In this document: in pieces, positions 23,274 to 32,650 of the stretch | Layout: each line of letters starts with the position of its first letter | How positions within the stretch are numbered: the first letter of the stretch is position 1 | The notes under the pieces: model-generated | What the model saw: the letters and a program-made list of their open reading frames with translations, nothing else | What the model was told of the DNA's origin: nothing | The model's database searches: none | Assembly: GCA_023399095.1 (NCBI GenBank) | Contig: JAEWQS010000040.1 | Span: 7,882-71,881 of the forward strand | Direction: 5' to 3' | DNA length: 64,000 bases | Source of the DNA: Bacillota bacterium | GTDB taxonomy: Bacteria > Bacillota > Clostridia > Christensenellales > SZUA-584 | Position numbers and translations under genes: made by a program

Positions 23274-24209
23274 CTATTTCAGAAAATTCACCAGCGACGG
23301 CTGTATAATATTGCTGCCAATCTGCAGCGACGATTCATAAACAGCTTGCGCCATCTTGTAATTCATAATGGCTTCCGCCTGGTCAACATCCTCAATTTTA
23401 GATTTTCGATCCGTATAAGTCAAAATATCATCTTCAAAACGGCTTTGTATCAGCTCTAAGCGGTTTACCTTACCGCCAATTTCAGCCGCAATGGAAAGCA
23501 CGTCATTTTGATTGTTTTGCAGCTTTCCGATAAAACCGGTGAGCTCATCGCCAGACGCATTGCTTTCAAGCGCATTATATAAGTCATCAAGGACGTTATA
23601 CAAGTTATTATTGCCAGTACCCATAAGTTCAACACCCGTGGTAGATACATCCATAGTGATGTTAAACCCAACCGCATAATTGATACTGTCCTGTGCCAGA
23701 GCACCCAGATCGACGGCAGCACCTGTTTTTATATCAATTCCGTTATACTGAATTTGCCCCGGTGCAATTACCTCGAACGGTGCGTTGCTGACATTGTACC
23801 CGCCGAAAATGTATTTATCATTCGATTTTGCATTACCGATTGTCACCACATGATCCCGAAGCTGTTTGACTAGCTGGGCTGCCGCCGATCTTTCCTCAGC
23901 GTCCATCGTATCTGTGGACAGACCGACCGCTGTCTCATACGCCCTTTTAATCACCTCATTGAGCTCAAGCACGGATGACTCCGTCTCATCCAACCAAGTC
24001 AAGGCCTTATCCACGTTCTTTTGGTATTGTTCGGATTTATACAGCTTAACGCGAACTTGCATGCTCGATATCGCGCCAATCGGATCGTCCGATATTTTCG
24101 TGATCCTTTTGCCTGACGCCATCTGTTGCTGCATTTTACCCACAGACCCAAGATTGCTGCTGATATTCTTAAGGTAATTGCTGAGCAGCATATTATTGGT
24201 TACACGCAT
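23274..24209 (-). CDS. flgL: hook-filament junction protein FlgL
   Basis: A 311-residue flagellin-like junction protein. The N-terminus (MRVTNNMLLSNYLKNISSNLGSVGKMQQQMASGKRITKISDDPIGA in pattern) and the C-terminus (AEAIMNYKMAQAVYESSLQIGSNIIQPSLVNFL) match the flagellin D0/D1 fold. It links FlgK to the filament and follows flgK by 24 bp. Confidence 0.95.
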   Translation of the reverse strand: MRVTNNMLLSNYLKNISSNLGSVGKMQQQMASGKRITKISDDPIGAISSMQVRVKLYKSEQYQKNVDKALTWLDETESSVLELNEVIKRAYETAVGLSTDTMDAEERSAAAQLVKQLRDHVVTIGNAKSNDKYIFGGYNVSNAPFEVIAPGQIQYNGIDIKTGAAVDLGALAQDSINYAVGFNITMDVSTTGVELMGTGNNNLYNVLDDLYNALESNASGDELTGFIGKLQNNQNDVLSIAAEIGGKVNRLELIQSRFEDDILTYTDRKSKIEDVDQAEAIMNYKMAQAVYESSLQIGSNIIQPSLVNFLK

Positions 24210-24233
24210 TGTTCACATCTCCTTTTTCCTAAA

Positions 24234-25706
24234 CTATCGTCCCACAGTTCCCGTTCTATTAATTAAAACATCGAGCGCTTCATCCAGCGCCGTGAGCACA
24301 CGCGACGCAGCTGCGTACGCATGCTGATATGTCATCATCTGAACCATTTCTTCATCTAAAGACACGCCGGATACCGATTCCTTTCGTGTAGACAGATTAT
24401 CGACAATAGCAATCTGGCTGTTGCTAAGCGTCTGTGCCTTAGCGCTCTCAATACCCAGCTCAACAACCACACTGTTTAAGTATTCTTCGAAATTTCCAAC
24501 ATTAGCGAGATCAGTGCGCGAAGAGAGGTCGGCCAATTCAAGTGCTATTTCGTTGTTGCCTGCCACGGTATCTGTGACTGTCACACCGGATGCGGCAATG
24601 TTTCTGACACTGGCCATAACCTGGGCCGAAAGGGCCAGATTTCCGGCGGTAATGTCGCCGTAGCCTCCTGCCGGTATATTGAAGAAATTAACACCTGTCT
24701 GTGAGGGCGTGGCCCCATCCGGTTTGGTGTAGCCTGTGCTGTGAATGGCGTTAAACTCCTGCGCCATGCTGCGAGCCAGCGTATTCAGTCTATCTAAAAT
24801 GTATGGTATACCGATGTTGTCGGACGAATTGCCGTCGCGCAGGTTTTTATAGCCCATCAGTTTGCCGTCGGTATAGTTAAAATCGGTTGTTGTCCCTGCG
24901 TCATCGTAAGTGATGTTATAAAAGCCAGTTGTCACATCCACAGATGTCTCCAGCAGTGTCGTTGTCGCGTGGTTGATTAGCTCTGTGCCGTTGCATTCTA
25001 CAGCGAGCCTGCCCTGCGGGTCTACTTCGTATGTAATATCAATCAAACCTGACAGTTCGTCTAGCAAAAGATTGCGCTTATCCCGTAAATCATTCGCCTG
25101 TTCCCCAGAAAGCTCATAGCCGAAAATCTGCTCATTATAAGTCGCAATAGCTGTGGTTAGCTCGTTGATTTGGATAACCGTGGCATTCATGTTTTTGTTA
25201 TACGTGTCCTGCAAATCGGTCAGCTCAGTATAATAATGATGGAAAGATTCCAGCATTTTGAAGGCGTTTTGCTGTACATTTGTGCGGATTTCATCGTTTA
25301 CTGAATCTCCCGAAAGCTCGCTCATGCTTTTGAAAAAATCCGCCATTGATTTGGAAATACCGGTGCTCGAAAGCTCATCCATCACCGTCTCAATATAATC
25401 AAGCTCCTCAGCGCGCTTGTTATAGTTGCCCAGCGTCGCATTTTCATTGCGGAATTTCCTGTCAAGGTATTCACTGCGAACCTGATCGATCATGGTTATC
25501 GCCACGCCGCCGCCAATTGTCGACTTGCTGACATTCGATATGCGTGACAACCCGCTGCTGGGATCAATGCTGTTTTGTATAATCCGCTGGCGCGTGTATC
25601 CCACCGTATTGGCATTGGCAATATTGTGGCCTGTCAGGCTAATTCCCTGCTGGCTCACATTCAATCCCGATTTTGCAATTTCCAAGCCATAAAATAAACT
25701 TGCCAT
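24234..25706 (-). CDS. flgK: hook-associated protein FlgK
   Basis: A 490-residue hook-associated protein with the rod/hook N-terminal motif (GLEIAKSGLNVSQQGISLTGHNIANANTVGYTRQR) and the C-terminal motif (SGVSLDEEMVQMMTYQHAYAAASRVLTALDEALDVLI). It forms the first junction zone between hook and filament. It is preceded by its export chaperone gene, flgN. Confidence 0.96.
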   Translation of the reverse strand: MASLFYGLEIAKSGLNVSQQGISLTGHNIANANTVGYTRQRIIQNSIDPSSGLSRISNVSKSTIGGGVAITMIDQVRSEYLDRKFRNENATLGNYNKRAEELDYIETVMDELSSTGISKSMADFFKSMSELSGDSVNDEIRTNVQQNAFKMLESFHHYYTELTDLQDTYNKNMNATVIQINELTTAIATYNEQIFGYELSGEQANDLRDKRNLLLDELSGLIDITYEVDPQGRLAVECNGTELINHATTTLLETSVDVTTGFYNITYDDAGTTTDFNYTDGKLMGYKNLRDGNSSDNIGIPYILDRLNTLARSMAQEFNAIHSTGYTKPDGATPSQTGVNFFNIPAGGYGDITAGNLALSAQVMASVRNIAASGVTVTDTVAGNNEIALELADLSSRTDLANVGNFEEYLNSVVVELGIESAKAQTLSNSQIAIVDNLSTRKESVSGVSLDEEMVQMMTYQHAYAAASRVLTALDEALDVLINRTGTVGR

Positions 25707-25717
25707 CTATTTCTTCC

Positions 25718-26221
25718 TCATACTGATTGGTCAATCAGAAAAGTCGCTTTTTGCTGTTTCTCATTCATTCCGCCGGCATTGGAATATGTGCCGAGCGCAC
25801 TTACATGCCCTGCCAGCAAATTCACACAGAAACTTGCATATTGCAGCTGTGTCTCAATGAGCCCCTTATTGGCTTGATTGCTCAATTTAAGCTGCATAAT
25901 GACATCATTAAGCTCGTCCCGAATACGTTTAAACTCTTCACGCATGTCGCTGCTGACAAGTTCAATTATATCTGTTAACCGCATGGTGCTTTTGGGTCTA
26001 TGGCTTAATACCGCAGCCTTTTCAATCAATGCTTCGCGCTCGGTTTCAAGCTGTTTGATTCTTTTCAGAACGGTTATTTCATGAGCCACCACAACATCAA
26101 GATCAGCGACATTATTATTGAACAATGCCTCTTTCTTGTCGGCAGCCAGTGCAAGCATCTGCTTATATTCCACCGTCTCCAGCTGAAGAACCGCTTTAAG
26201 CGCATTTAACACTCTGATCAC
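25718..26221 (-). CDS. flgN: flagellar export chaperone FlgN
   Basis: A helical protein of about 167 residues (family FlgN/YvyG) that holds FlgK and FlgL for export. The GTG at 26221 is favoured because AGGGGG lies about 11 bp upstream; the TTG at 26230 is almost touching that site. Its position, between flgM and flgK, is the Bacillus order. Confidence 0.82.
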   Translation of the reverse strand: MIRVLNALKAVLQLETVEYKQMLALAADKKEALFNNNVADLDVVVAHEITVLKRIKQLETEREALIEKAAVLSHRPKSTMRLTDIIELVSSDMREEFKRIRDELNDVIMQLKLSNQANKGLIETQLQYASFCVNLLAGHVSALGTYSNAGGMNEKQQKATFLIDQSV

Positions 26222-26245
26222 TTTACCCAAAGCCCCCTATCGGTC

Positions 26246-26518
26246 TTACTTTCCCAGTATTTTTTCCGCAACTTTATAACCTGGCACTGAGTATGTGTTG
26301 TTTCTTATCTGCTCGGCCACGTTGTTCATATGTGCTATTTCTGTGGGCGTTCTTGTACCCATCAGCTCCTGAGCCGCTTTTAGCGCTGATGAAAACGTTT
26401 TGGCACCATCGGTTAACTCCGTCTTGTCTGACATTGGCGCGGCTTGCTCAGATGTCATTTTTGGCCGAACGACATACTGTCTGAACAAATCACTCGGATT
26501 TACTGAATTTACTCTCAT
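26246..26518 (-). CDS. flgM: anti-sigma-28 factor FlgM
   Basis: A 90-residue FlgM. The N-terminal half is disordered; the C-terminal half holds the sigma-28-binding helices (SSALKAAQELMGTRTPTEIAHMNNVAEQIRNNTYSVPGYKVAEKIL in pattern). It holds sigma-28 inactive until the hook is done and FlgM is exported. ATG at 26518 is preferred, 8 bp after GAGG. Confidence 0.88.
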   Translation of the reverse strand: MRVNSVNPSDLFRQYVVRPKMTSEQAAPMSDKTELTDGAKTFSSALKAAQELMGTRTPTEIAHMNNVAEQIRNNTYSVPGYKVAEKILGK

Positions 26519-26539
26519 ATATCTCACCTCAAATAGAAT

Positions 26540-26971
26540 TTACCTGTCACGAAGATTAATATGCATTTTGCCAAGGCCGACCGACTGCTTCGACTTCTGG
26601 CCTGATGGCTGCTTCACCCTCTGAGCTGCTTCGTTGATCAACGCGCCAAACTCTCTTTCCAGTTTCTTTTTACACGATTCGCAATACCGCCCTGTCGTTA
26701 TCGAACATCCGCAGTCTTCACAATGCAGCACCCCGATGTCTTCAGAAACCGACAAACGGCCTTCCTTCAAAAAGTAGAATACATCCTTCTCGGGCACACC
26801 CGTCTCCTTCGATATTTCAACCACGTTGGCATGTTGATGATCATATATATAGTCTTTAACCCGTTCAAAGTTCCGTTCAAGTTCTTCTACACAATTCGGA
26901 CAGTACGGTGACGTACCTAAGAACTGAAATATGCGTGAACATTTTTTGCATTGAACAATTTTACCCCCCAT
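26540..26971 (-). CDS. yvyF: flagellar operon protein YvyF
   Basis: A 143-residue protein with two zinc-ribbon-like cysteine sets: CKKC...CPNC near the start (residues 8-29) and CEDC...CESC (about 84-100). A short helix-turn-helix-like segment lies between (ANVVEISKETGVPEKDVFYFLKEGRL). It matches the YvyF family found immediately before flgM in Firmicutes; its precise role is not well defined. Confidence 0.87.
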   Translation of the reverse strand: MGGKIVQCKKCSRIFQFLGTSPYCPNCVEELERNFERVKDYIYDHQHANVVEISKETGVPEKDVFYFLKEGRLSVSEDIGVLHCEDCGCSITTGRYCESCKKKLEREFGALINEAAQRVKQPSGQKSKQSVGLGKMHINLRDR

Positions 26972-26986
26972 GATGCTCTCCCTTTT

Positions 26987-27739
26987 TTATCGTAAATTGT
27001 AAGCTTTTTCTGTCATATCGTTCCATGCAACAACCGCCCGCGAAGCAAGCGAAAATGCCCGCTGAGCACGTATAAGAAGCGTCATTTCATTGGTGACATC
27101 CACATTAGAAGCTTCAAGAACGCCCTGACGAACAGTGGCGTCCGATTGGACAGCTGCTCCTGTTGAAGCAGTTTCAATATAACATCCTTCGCCCACAAGC
27201 TGCAAGCCGTCCTTATTTGGAAAATCCACTATATTCAGCGCGGCGATTTCCTGATTGTTGGCAGACAGAACACCGTCTGTGTTAACCGTCAAGTCTGATA
27301 TATTCTCCGGCAGCTTGATGCGGTTGAGCTCCGTATCCAGCACATAATTGCCCGATGCAGTCACAAGATACGTGCCGTCTGCTTCGTTTGATACCAAGAA
27401 GTTGCCGCTGCGCGTATACTGCGGATTCCCGGCGTTGTCGGATACTGTGAAAAACCCATCGCCATCCAGATAGAAATCAAGCACATAGCCTGTCATTTGC
27501 GGTGTACCTTGGGTAAAATTGCGTGATGTCGAAGATATCAGCACACCACAGCCCTGTTGCAGGTTGGCATCACTTTGAGGGTCTGCAGGATTGATCATTG
27601 CTGTATACAGCGCATCCTTAAAATCGGTACGCTGCTGCTTATAAGCGGTCGTTTGACTGTTGGCAAGATTATTTCCGATTGTATTGACGCGCTGCTGCTG
27701 CGCCTGAAGGCCAAGCTTGGCCGTGTATAACGTCTGCAT
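26987..27739 (-). CDS. flgG: flagellar rod protein FlgG (FlhP-like)
   Basis: A 250-residue rod-family protein: N-terminal GLQAQQQRVNTIGNNLANSQTTAYKQQRTDF and C-terminal VRQGVLEASNVDVTNEMTLLIRAQRAFSLASRAV motifs in pattern, with the DFYLDGDGFFTV beta motif. It corresponds to the second of the Bacillus flhO-flhP pair (distal rod). It lies 4 bp after its paralog. Confidence 0.87.
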   Translation of the reverse strand: MQTLYTAKLGLQAQQQRVNTIGNNLANSQTTAYKQQRTDFKDALYTAMINPADPQSDANLQQGCGVLISSTSRNFTQGTPQMTGYVLDFYLDGDGFFTVSDNAGNPQYTRSGNFLVSNEADGTYLVTASGNYVLDTELNRIKLPENISDLTVNTDGVLSANNQEIAALNIVDFPNKDGLQLVGEGCYIETASTGAAVQSDATVRQGVLEASNVDVTNEMTLLIRAQRAFSLASRAVVAWNDMTEKAYNLR

Positions 27740-27742
27740 CGT

Positions 27743-28492
27743 TTAAACCCTTCCTACTTCGTTGACCGTTTTTTCAAGAGATTGATCCATCATAGTAAGC
27801 ACACGCTGGTTGAAGCTGAATGCGCGTGTCACCTCCATCATTTTGACCAGTTCTTCCGCCGTATCCACGTTGGACGTTTCAAGGAAACCCTGCTTCACCT
27901 GTATATCGGCAGGCGTTCTTGCCGGCTGATTCGTCGTATACAGATTATCGGCGTTTTTGCGAAGACCTGTAAGGTCATCAAAGGTGGCAAGGGAAACTCT
28001 ATTGACCGTTTGTCCATCCACGATCACATAGCCTTGTGAATCGATCGCAAACTCGCCGTCTCCCACGCGGATGTGTCCATTCTCGCCGGCCAGATAATAT
28101 CCGTCGCTTGTCACAAGATCACCATCCGCATTGACAAAGAAATTGCCGTCACGCGTGTACATATTACCTTCTGGTGTATCAATGACAAAAAAGCCCGTGC
28201 CTTCCAGTGCCAAATCAGAAAGCCGTGCTGTTTGATCAAAACCGCTCTGACTGAAGTCCGTCACGACCTCATCAATATGAACGCCGTCGTTTTGGTATCC
28301 AAGCTTGTTGGAAATGCTCATCACGTACGGGTCATTAAGACGCTGGACCAGCACATCCGAAAACGAACGCGAAATCAGCTTTTCTTTCTTGTAACCCGTT
28401 GTGTCCACATTGGTCAGATTGTTTGTCAGGACATCCAGCTTGTCAGCCTGGGTTGCCATTGCCGTTCCGGCAATATAGAAGCTGCGAATCAT
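27743..28492 (-). CDS. flgF: flagellar rod protein FlgF (FlhO-like)
   Basis: A 249-residue rod-family protein with TAMATQADKLDVLTNNLTNVDTTGYKKEK near the N-terminus and VKQGFLETSNVDTAEELVKMMEVTRAFSFNQRVLTMMDQ at the C-terminus, in pattern. It is the first gene after a sigma-28 promoter (28524-28551) and corresponds to FlhO in Bacillus. Confidence 0.87.
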   Translation of the reverse strand: MIRSFYIAGTAMATQADKLDVLTNNLTNVDTTGYKKEKLISRSFSDVLVQRLNDPYVMSISNKLGYQNDGVHIDEVVTDFSQSGFDQTARLSDLALEGTGFFVIDTPEGNMYTRDGNFFVNADGDLVTSDGYYLAGENGHIRVGDGEFAIDSQGYVIVDGQTVNRVSLATFDDLTGLRKNADNLYTTNQPARTPADIQVKQGFLETSNVDTAEELVKMMEVTRAFSFNQRVLTMMDQSLEKTVNEVGRV

Positions 28493-28523
28493 AAGGCCAC
28501 CTCATAGTATTCTTCATACTATT

Positions 28524-28551
28524 GTATCGGCATAATAGGCAGACCACTTTA
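28524..28551 (-). promoter_or_regulatory. sigma-28 promoter before flgF
   Basis: Minus-strand TAAA (28551-28548), 16 bp, then GCCGATAC (28531-28524), 7 of 8 matches to the consensus. It lies in the 64-bp gap after the SwrB-like gene. It would give sigma-28 control over flgF-flgG-yvyF-flgM-flgN-flgK-flgL-fliW-csrA. The leader has a palindrome (ATAGTAT-TCTTC-ATACTAT, 28504-28522). Confidence 0.75.
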
Positions 28552-28556
28552 GTCCT

Positions 28557-29156
28557 TTATTGTACTTCTTCTGTATTTCGTATTTTTAACGCGAGCGTGA
28601 CTTCCCTCACAGAGATGCCAAGCCGCCTCGCAATTTCATTCTGCGCCATGCCGCGTGCATAAAGCTCTGACACTTTATTGCTTGTTGTTGAACTCTTTCT
28701 CACTGCCGCCTGGCGGAGCGGCACAGACTGTGGCGCAGCAGGCGTTGCTTTCAAAGCATGAATGCTTTGTGCAAGCTCTGATTGAGACGAAGTCTCTTCC
28801 TTTATGTCAGCCTTTTGTGGAGTCTCAGAGGCCACCGGATTTTTGACGCTGATTGGTATGCTGCTTTGCGCAGCCTTTAGCTGGGCAGCGAGGCTTCTTG
28901 TTTCCTGCAGCATGTCCTGCATTTTTGCCAAGCTTTGATTCGCTTCCCCCTTTGCTTCTTCCACATATTCCTCAAAGCTGCTCAGCATATCCTCCACGTT
29001 CTGATAGAGAGTAAACAGCTTCTGTTCCTTCTCATAGCTTGTGTGCTGCTCGCCGTCGCCCTTTTTACTTTTCTTAAGCAATCTGCCAAGCAGCCAGATA
29101 GCGGCACACACCAGTAAAAACACATACGCCGCAAATACATAGTAATCTAAAATCAT
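28557..29156 (-). CDS. SwrB-like protein (DUF6115)
   Basis: A 199-residue protein with an N-terminal membrane helix (about residues 6-25), a coiled coil, a low-complexity linker and a C-terminal helix-turn-helix-like motif (ELYARGMAQNEIARRLGISVREVTLAL). The position right after sigma-28 and the single N-terminal helix match Bacillus SwrB, which promotes assembly of the basal body and activation of the export apparatus. Sequence similarity to SwrB itself is weak by eye. Confidence 0.72.
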   Translation of the reverse strand: MILDYYVFAAYVFLLVCAAIWLLGRLLKKSKKGDGEQHTSYEKEQKLFTLYQNVEDMLSSFEEYVEEAKGEANQSLAKMQDMLQETRSLAAQLKAAQSSIPISVKNPVASETPQKADIKEETSSQSELAQSIHALKATPAAPQSVPLRQAAVRKSSTTSNKVSELYARGMAQNEIARRLGISVREVTLALKIRNTEEVQ

Positions 29157-29183
29157 ATACTTTTCTCCATCAAAAACGATTCG

Positions 29184-29954
29184 TCAGCCGCGTGCTCTTG
29201 CAGGCTCATACATACCAACAAACTGCATTTTTGTTCTTATTTTCATCACCGCTTTAGAGTGTATCTGCGAAACCCTTGATTCTGATACGCCGAGCACACT
29301 CGCCACTTCTTTAAGCGTCATCTCTTCATAGTAATAGAGCGTTATCACGATTCTTTCTTTTTCAGGGAGACTGTCGATTAGGTTGCCAAGAATCTCGACC
29401 ATCTCTTTGTTCTCGATCTTTTCCTCTAAAGACTCGATCCCCGTTTGTATGCCCTGCTCCCAGACATCATTTTGAACCATTTCTTCAAAATGAATGATGT
29501 TGAACATCTGCGATTTACCAAGAGCATCCTGCATCTCTTCTTCACCCATTTCCAGATGATCCGCCACTTCTTTATCTGAAGGTTCACGGCATAAACTGTT
29601 TTCCAGTTCATAATAGGCATTGCTGATGGCTTTTATTTTGCGTCTCAAACTGGACGGCGCCCAATCCTGCTTGCGTATGCTGTCAATAATCTCGCCCTTA
29701 ATACGCATCGCCGCATAATACTCGAACTTCACATCCCTGTTCAGGTCATATTTTTCAATGGCATCCATGAGCCCTAAGATACCGCAGCTTAACATGTCAT
29801 CGTAGTTGCTGTACGCTTTATATGTGGGCATAAGACGAAGCACTATGCTCTTGACCTGCGGCAGATAGTGCAGAACCAACTCATTTTTCAGTTCAACGGT
29901 TTTTTCTTTGGCATATCTAGCCCAAATGTGACGTACATCCTCGCCTACGTTCAT
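29184..29954 (-). CDS. sigD: RNA polymerase sigma-28 factor (FliA/SigD)
   Basis: A 256-residue sigma factor: region 2 (LKNELVLHYLPQVKSIVLRL...YDDMLSCGILGLMDAIEKYDLNRDVKFEYYAAMRIKGEIID in pattern) and region 4 (LPEKERIVITLYYYEEMTLKEVASVLGVSESRVSQIHSKAV in pattern) are both clear. It drives late flagellar genes; matching promoters are seen at 20107-20133 and 28524-28551. The ATG at 29954 is favoured over a TTG 12 codons upstream, since GGGGAAG lies 7 bp before it. Confidence 0.96.
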   Translation of the reverse strand: MNVGEDVRHIWARYAKEKTVELKNELVLHYLPQVKSIVLRLMPTYKAYSNYDDMLSCGILGLMDAIEKYDLNRDVKFEYYAAMRIKGEIIDSIRKQDWAPSSLRRKIKAISNAYYELENSLCREPSDKEVADHLEMGEEEMQDALGKSQMFNIIHFEEMVQNDVWEQGIQTGIESLEEKIENKEMVEILGNLIDSLPEKERIVITLYYYEEMTLKEVASVLGVSESRVSQIHSKAVMKIRTKMQFVGMYEPARARG

Positions 29955-29958
29955 TTTT

Positions 29959-30615
29959 TCACTTCCCCGGCCCTCTTCTTTTCCTGGCAATGATTTGCTG
30001 ACGCATGATAAACCTGGCCAAATAAGCCCGATCCTGCTCCGAGCAGTTCAGAAACATAAGAACGATGTTGTGAGGATCCGTATCCACAAACGGAGTTTCG
30101 CACCTTAAAACTTCTGTTTTAAAAACCCGATCTTCCATTTCCGGCATTTTGATTTCCGCGCTGATCGATGCGCCATCCGGAAAGCTATGGAAGCAGCTTA
30201 AGAGCATGCCGTGCTCAGATATATCCACAGTTTTTGCTTTATATACCTTAGCCTGCTCCTCTTCGTTACCATCCAAACGTTTAAGCGTGACGCTTAGCAC
30301 AATGGGCAGCCGGTAGCTTTTCCGGCGCTGATACTTTTCAACCTTAGTTTGCGCTTCCAGCTCACACAGCTTGATTTGCTCTTTGATATACCAGTCAACG
30401 ATCCTGGCCTCAAATGAGAACACACCATTCGGACGATAAAAGCACATTTTGACCGTATCGTCCTTTGTCAAAGGCAATGGCACGCTCTTAATGGTTGGAT
30501 GGAACACCGTAAACCGTCCGCTCCCCAAAACATCCTGCAGCTTCGTTTTCATAGACATCTCACCGAGCTGCATCTCCATATTTTCTCCGACTGTCACAAT
30601 TTCATCAAACTGCAC
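29959..30615 (-). CDS. PilZ-domain flagellar brake protein (YcgR/YpfA-like)
   Basis: A 218-residue protein with an N-terminal YcgR-like beta domain (about 10-100) and a C-terminal PilZ domain (about 100-210). Both cyclic-di-GMP-binding signatures are complete: RRKSYR (residues about 102-107) and DISEHG (about 140-145). On binding cyclic-di-GMP such proteins slow the motor. Its place between flhG and sigD, and the HD-GYP gene at 52495, support cyclic-di-GMP control of motility. Confidence 0.88.
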   Translation of the reverse strand: MQFDEIVTVGENMEMQLGEMSMKTKLQDVLGSGRFTVFHPTIKSVPLPLTKDDTVKMCFYRPNGVFSFEARIVDWYIKEQIKLCELEAQTKVEKYQRRKSYRLPIVLSVTLKRLDGNEEEQAKVYKAKTVDISEHGMLLSCFHSFPDGASISAEIKMPEMEDRVFKTEVLRCETPFVDTDPHNIVLMFLNCSEQDRAYLARFIMRQQIIARKRRGPGK

Positions 30616-30620
30616 GATAA

Positions 30621-31487
30621 TTACTCCTTAACCATTCCGCTTTTCAACACAAAACGATCGAAAAACCCGGCCAGTCCCGTTTTTTTGTGCTGCGGAACCG
30701 AAATATTAAGAAAACTATTGACCAACTTGTTGATATCGGCTGATGCTGTGCAGTAAGGATGACTGATAAGTATCGGCACTTGCTCCTTAACGGCGCTCAG
30801 CATATAGGCATCTTGCGATATCATACCCAGCTTTTTCATCTGTATTTCGGTATTCTTTTCGACAATGCGGATCAAACCATCCATAACCGAGGTGGCTTCC
30901 CTCACATTCTCCACTCTGTTGAGTACAAGGCTCACATTGGGCTGATAGCCTTGGCTGTTAACAATTTTGAGCAGAGCGTACGCGTCCACCACGGCAGTCG
31001 GCTCCGGCGTGGTCACTAGAATCGTATCGTGGCTCGCATGTATCAGGCGAAGCGTATTATCATTGACACCCGCTCCCGTATCAAAGATGATGGTGTCGGA
31101 CACGCTTTCAAGCGACATCACGTTTTCCATAATACGCATGAGCTGCGGTGATTCCAGCTTAGTGAGCTCATATATACCCGATCCGCCTGATATGAACTGC
31201 ACACCCTCAAGCCCGACTTCAATGATTTCACTGATTTTTTTACGGCTTTGAATCACATCCATCAGGTCGTACTTTGCCCGCACGCCTAGCATCACATCAA
31301 TATTTGAAAAACCAAAATCGGTATCAATAATCAGCGCACGGTGGCCGCGCCTATTTAAAGCAATACCCAGATTCAGCGCGAGGCTGGATTTGCCGACGCC
31401 ACCCTTGCCGCTTGTCACCGTCACAATTTTCATTTGCTTTTTCTTCATGTTCATCAGCATCCGCAGCTTTTCGGCCTGATCTATCAT
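30621..31487 (-). CDS. flhG: flagellar site-determining ATPase FlhG
   Basis: A 288-residue MinD/ParA-like ATPase. The deviant Walker A is SGKGGVGKSSLALNLG (about 26-41), and DTDFGFSNIDVMLG and FDTGAGVND follow. It regulates the number and place of flagella and stimulates the FlhF GTPase. It overlaps flhF by 4 bp. Confidence 0.93.
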   Translation of the reverse strand: MIDQAEKLRMLMNMKKKQMKIVTVTSGKGGVGKSSLALNLGIALNRRGHRALIIDTDFGFSNIDVMLGVRAKYDLMDVIQSRKKISEIIEVGLEGVQFISGGSGIYELTKLESPQLMRIMENVMSLESVSDTIIFDTGAGVNDNTLRLIHASHDTILVTTPEPTAVVDAYALLKIVNSQGYQPNVSLVLNRVENVREATSVMDGLIRIVEKNTEIQMKKLGMISQDAYMLSAVKEQVPILISHPYCTASADINKLVNSFLNISVPQHKKTGLAGFFDRFVLKSGMVKE

Positions 31488-32650
31488 AGTGCGACCTCTC
31501 GCCTTCCGACGATATTTTCCGCCAGCATCGCTGGGTTCACCTGACTGATATCATCAGGGACATCTTGTCCCATGGTGATGTACGACAGCGATTTCTTTGC
31601 ATAGTCCGTTATGTTTAAGATATTTCCCCATACCCCCACCTCATCAAGCTTTGTGATAATCAGCTTATAGTTTGGTATAAACGCATAGTTTTGGAGAATG
31701 TTCTTGCAGACCTTGCTGCCTGTTACTACGCTGATCACAAGATATACCTCATCCACGTGGGCTGCTGTGATATACTCTTCGAGTTCCTTGCGGTAAGCCG
31801 CATCTGTGGCACTTCTGCCTGCCGTGTCGATGAGTATCACGTCCCTGTCCGCCATCCCGTCCACCGCTTCCTTAAGATCTTTTGCGTTGTATGCGGTTTT
31901 CACCGGAATGTCCATGATTTCGGCATATATACGCATGTGCTCCATGGCGCCTACGCGGTATGTGTCCATATTCACTAAGCCGATGTTCAAATTCTGATCC
32001 AGTGCGAGGCGCCCTGCGAGCTTCACAAGCGTCGTCGTTTTGCCTGCCCCTGTGGGCCCTGCAAAGAGCAGCACCGTCTGGGCATATTTCTTCAATTTGA
32101 TCGGCATGGGTTCGCCAAGCTTGTCAATCACAAGCTGCCTGGCTACAGCACTTAATTCGATAGATTGTTTAAGCGAAACCCCATGCGTCAGCAGCGCAAT
32201 TTCTTTGGCGAGATCTTCGTTAACATCTCTGTCGAGCATCTGCTGGTATAGCCCTTGCACCTCAGACGGAAGCGGCGTCGCGTCTTCTTTTGTCGTGCCA
32301 ATTTTTTTGGAGATATCCGTCACCAGACCCTTTAAGGACTCAATCTGGGCCTCAAGCGGCGCGATTTTTGATTCGGCATCGCGCGTCTGAATAACCGGTG
32401 CTTCATCGGCTCGGGCCGGGTTTTTGGCAGCCGGAGCTTTAGGTGTTTCCGTCGTCTTTGGCGGAGCAAGCTCAAAGCTCCTCCTTGGCTCGTATGCGGC
32501 AACCACCTCGAAATTCTTCTTAAAAAGCCCGGAAATACCTTTTCCCCGCACCGTTTTGCTGTCGAGAATCACCGCGTCGGGCCCGAATTCCTTTTTTATT
32601 TTTTTTAAGGCATCCTGCATATCTCGCGCGGTAAATCTTTTTACAAACAC
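31484..32650 (-). CDS. flhF: flagellar biosynthesis GTPase FlhF
   Basis: A 388-residue SRP-type GTPase with an N-terminal basic B domain, a helical N domain and a G domain from about residue 185: GPTGAGKTTT, DTYRVGAMEHMR, DTAGRSATD, TKLDE. It marks the site of flagellar assembly at the membrane. GTG start immediately after the flhA stop codon. Confidence 0.94.
   Translation of the reverse strand: MFVKRFTARDMQDALKKIKKEFGPDAVILDSKTVRGKGISGLFKKNFEVVAAYEPRRSFELAPPKTTETPKAPAAKNPARADEAPVIQTRDAESKIAPLEAQIESLKGLVTDISKKIGTTKEDATPLPSEVQGLYQQMLDRDVNEDLAKEIALLTHGVSLKQSIELSAVARQLVIDKLGEPMPIKLKKYAQTVLLFAGPTGAGKTTTLVKLAGRLALDQNLNIGLVNMDTYRVGAMEHMRIYAEIMDIPVKTAYNAKDLKEAVDGMADRDVILIDTAGRSATDAAYRKELEEYITAAHVDEVYLVISVVTGSKVCKNILQNYAFIPNYKLIITKLDEVGVWGNILNITDYAKKSLSYITMGQDVPDDISQVNPAMLAENIVGRREVAL

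Noticed and set aside
26232..26257. Sigma-28 promoter before flgN
   Set aside because: An ACCGATAG-like box exists, but transcription would start within the flgN start region, leaving no leader or ribosome-binding site.
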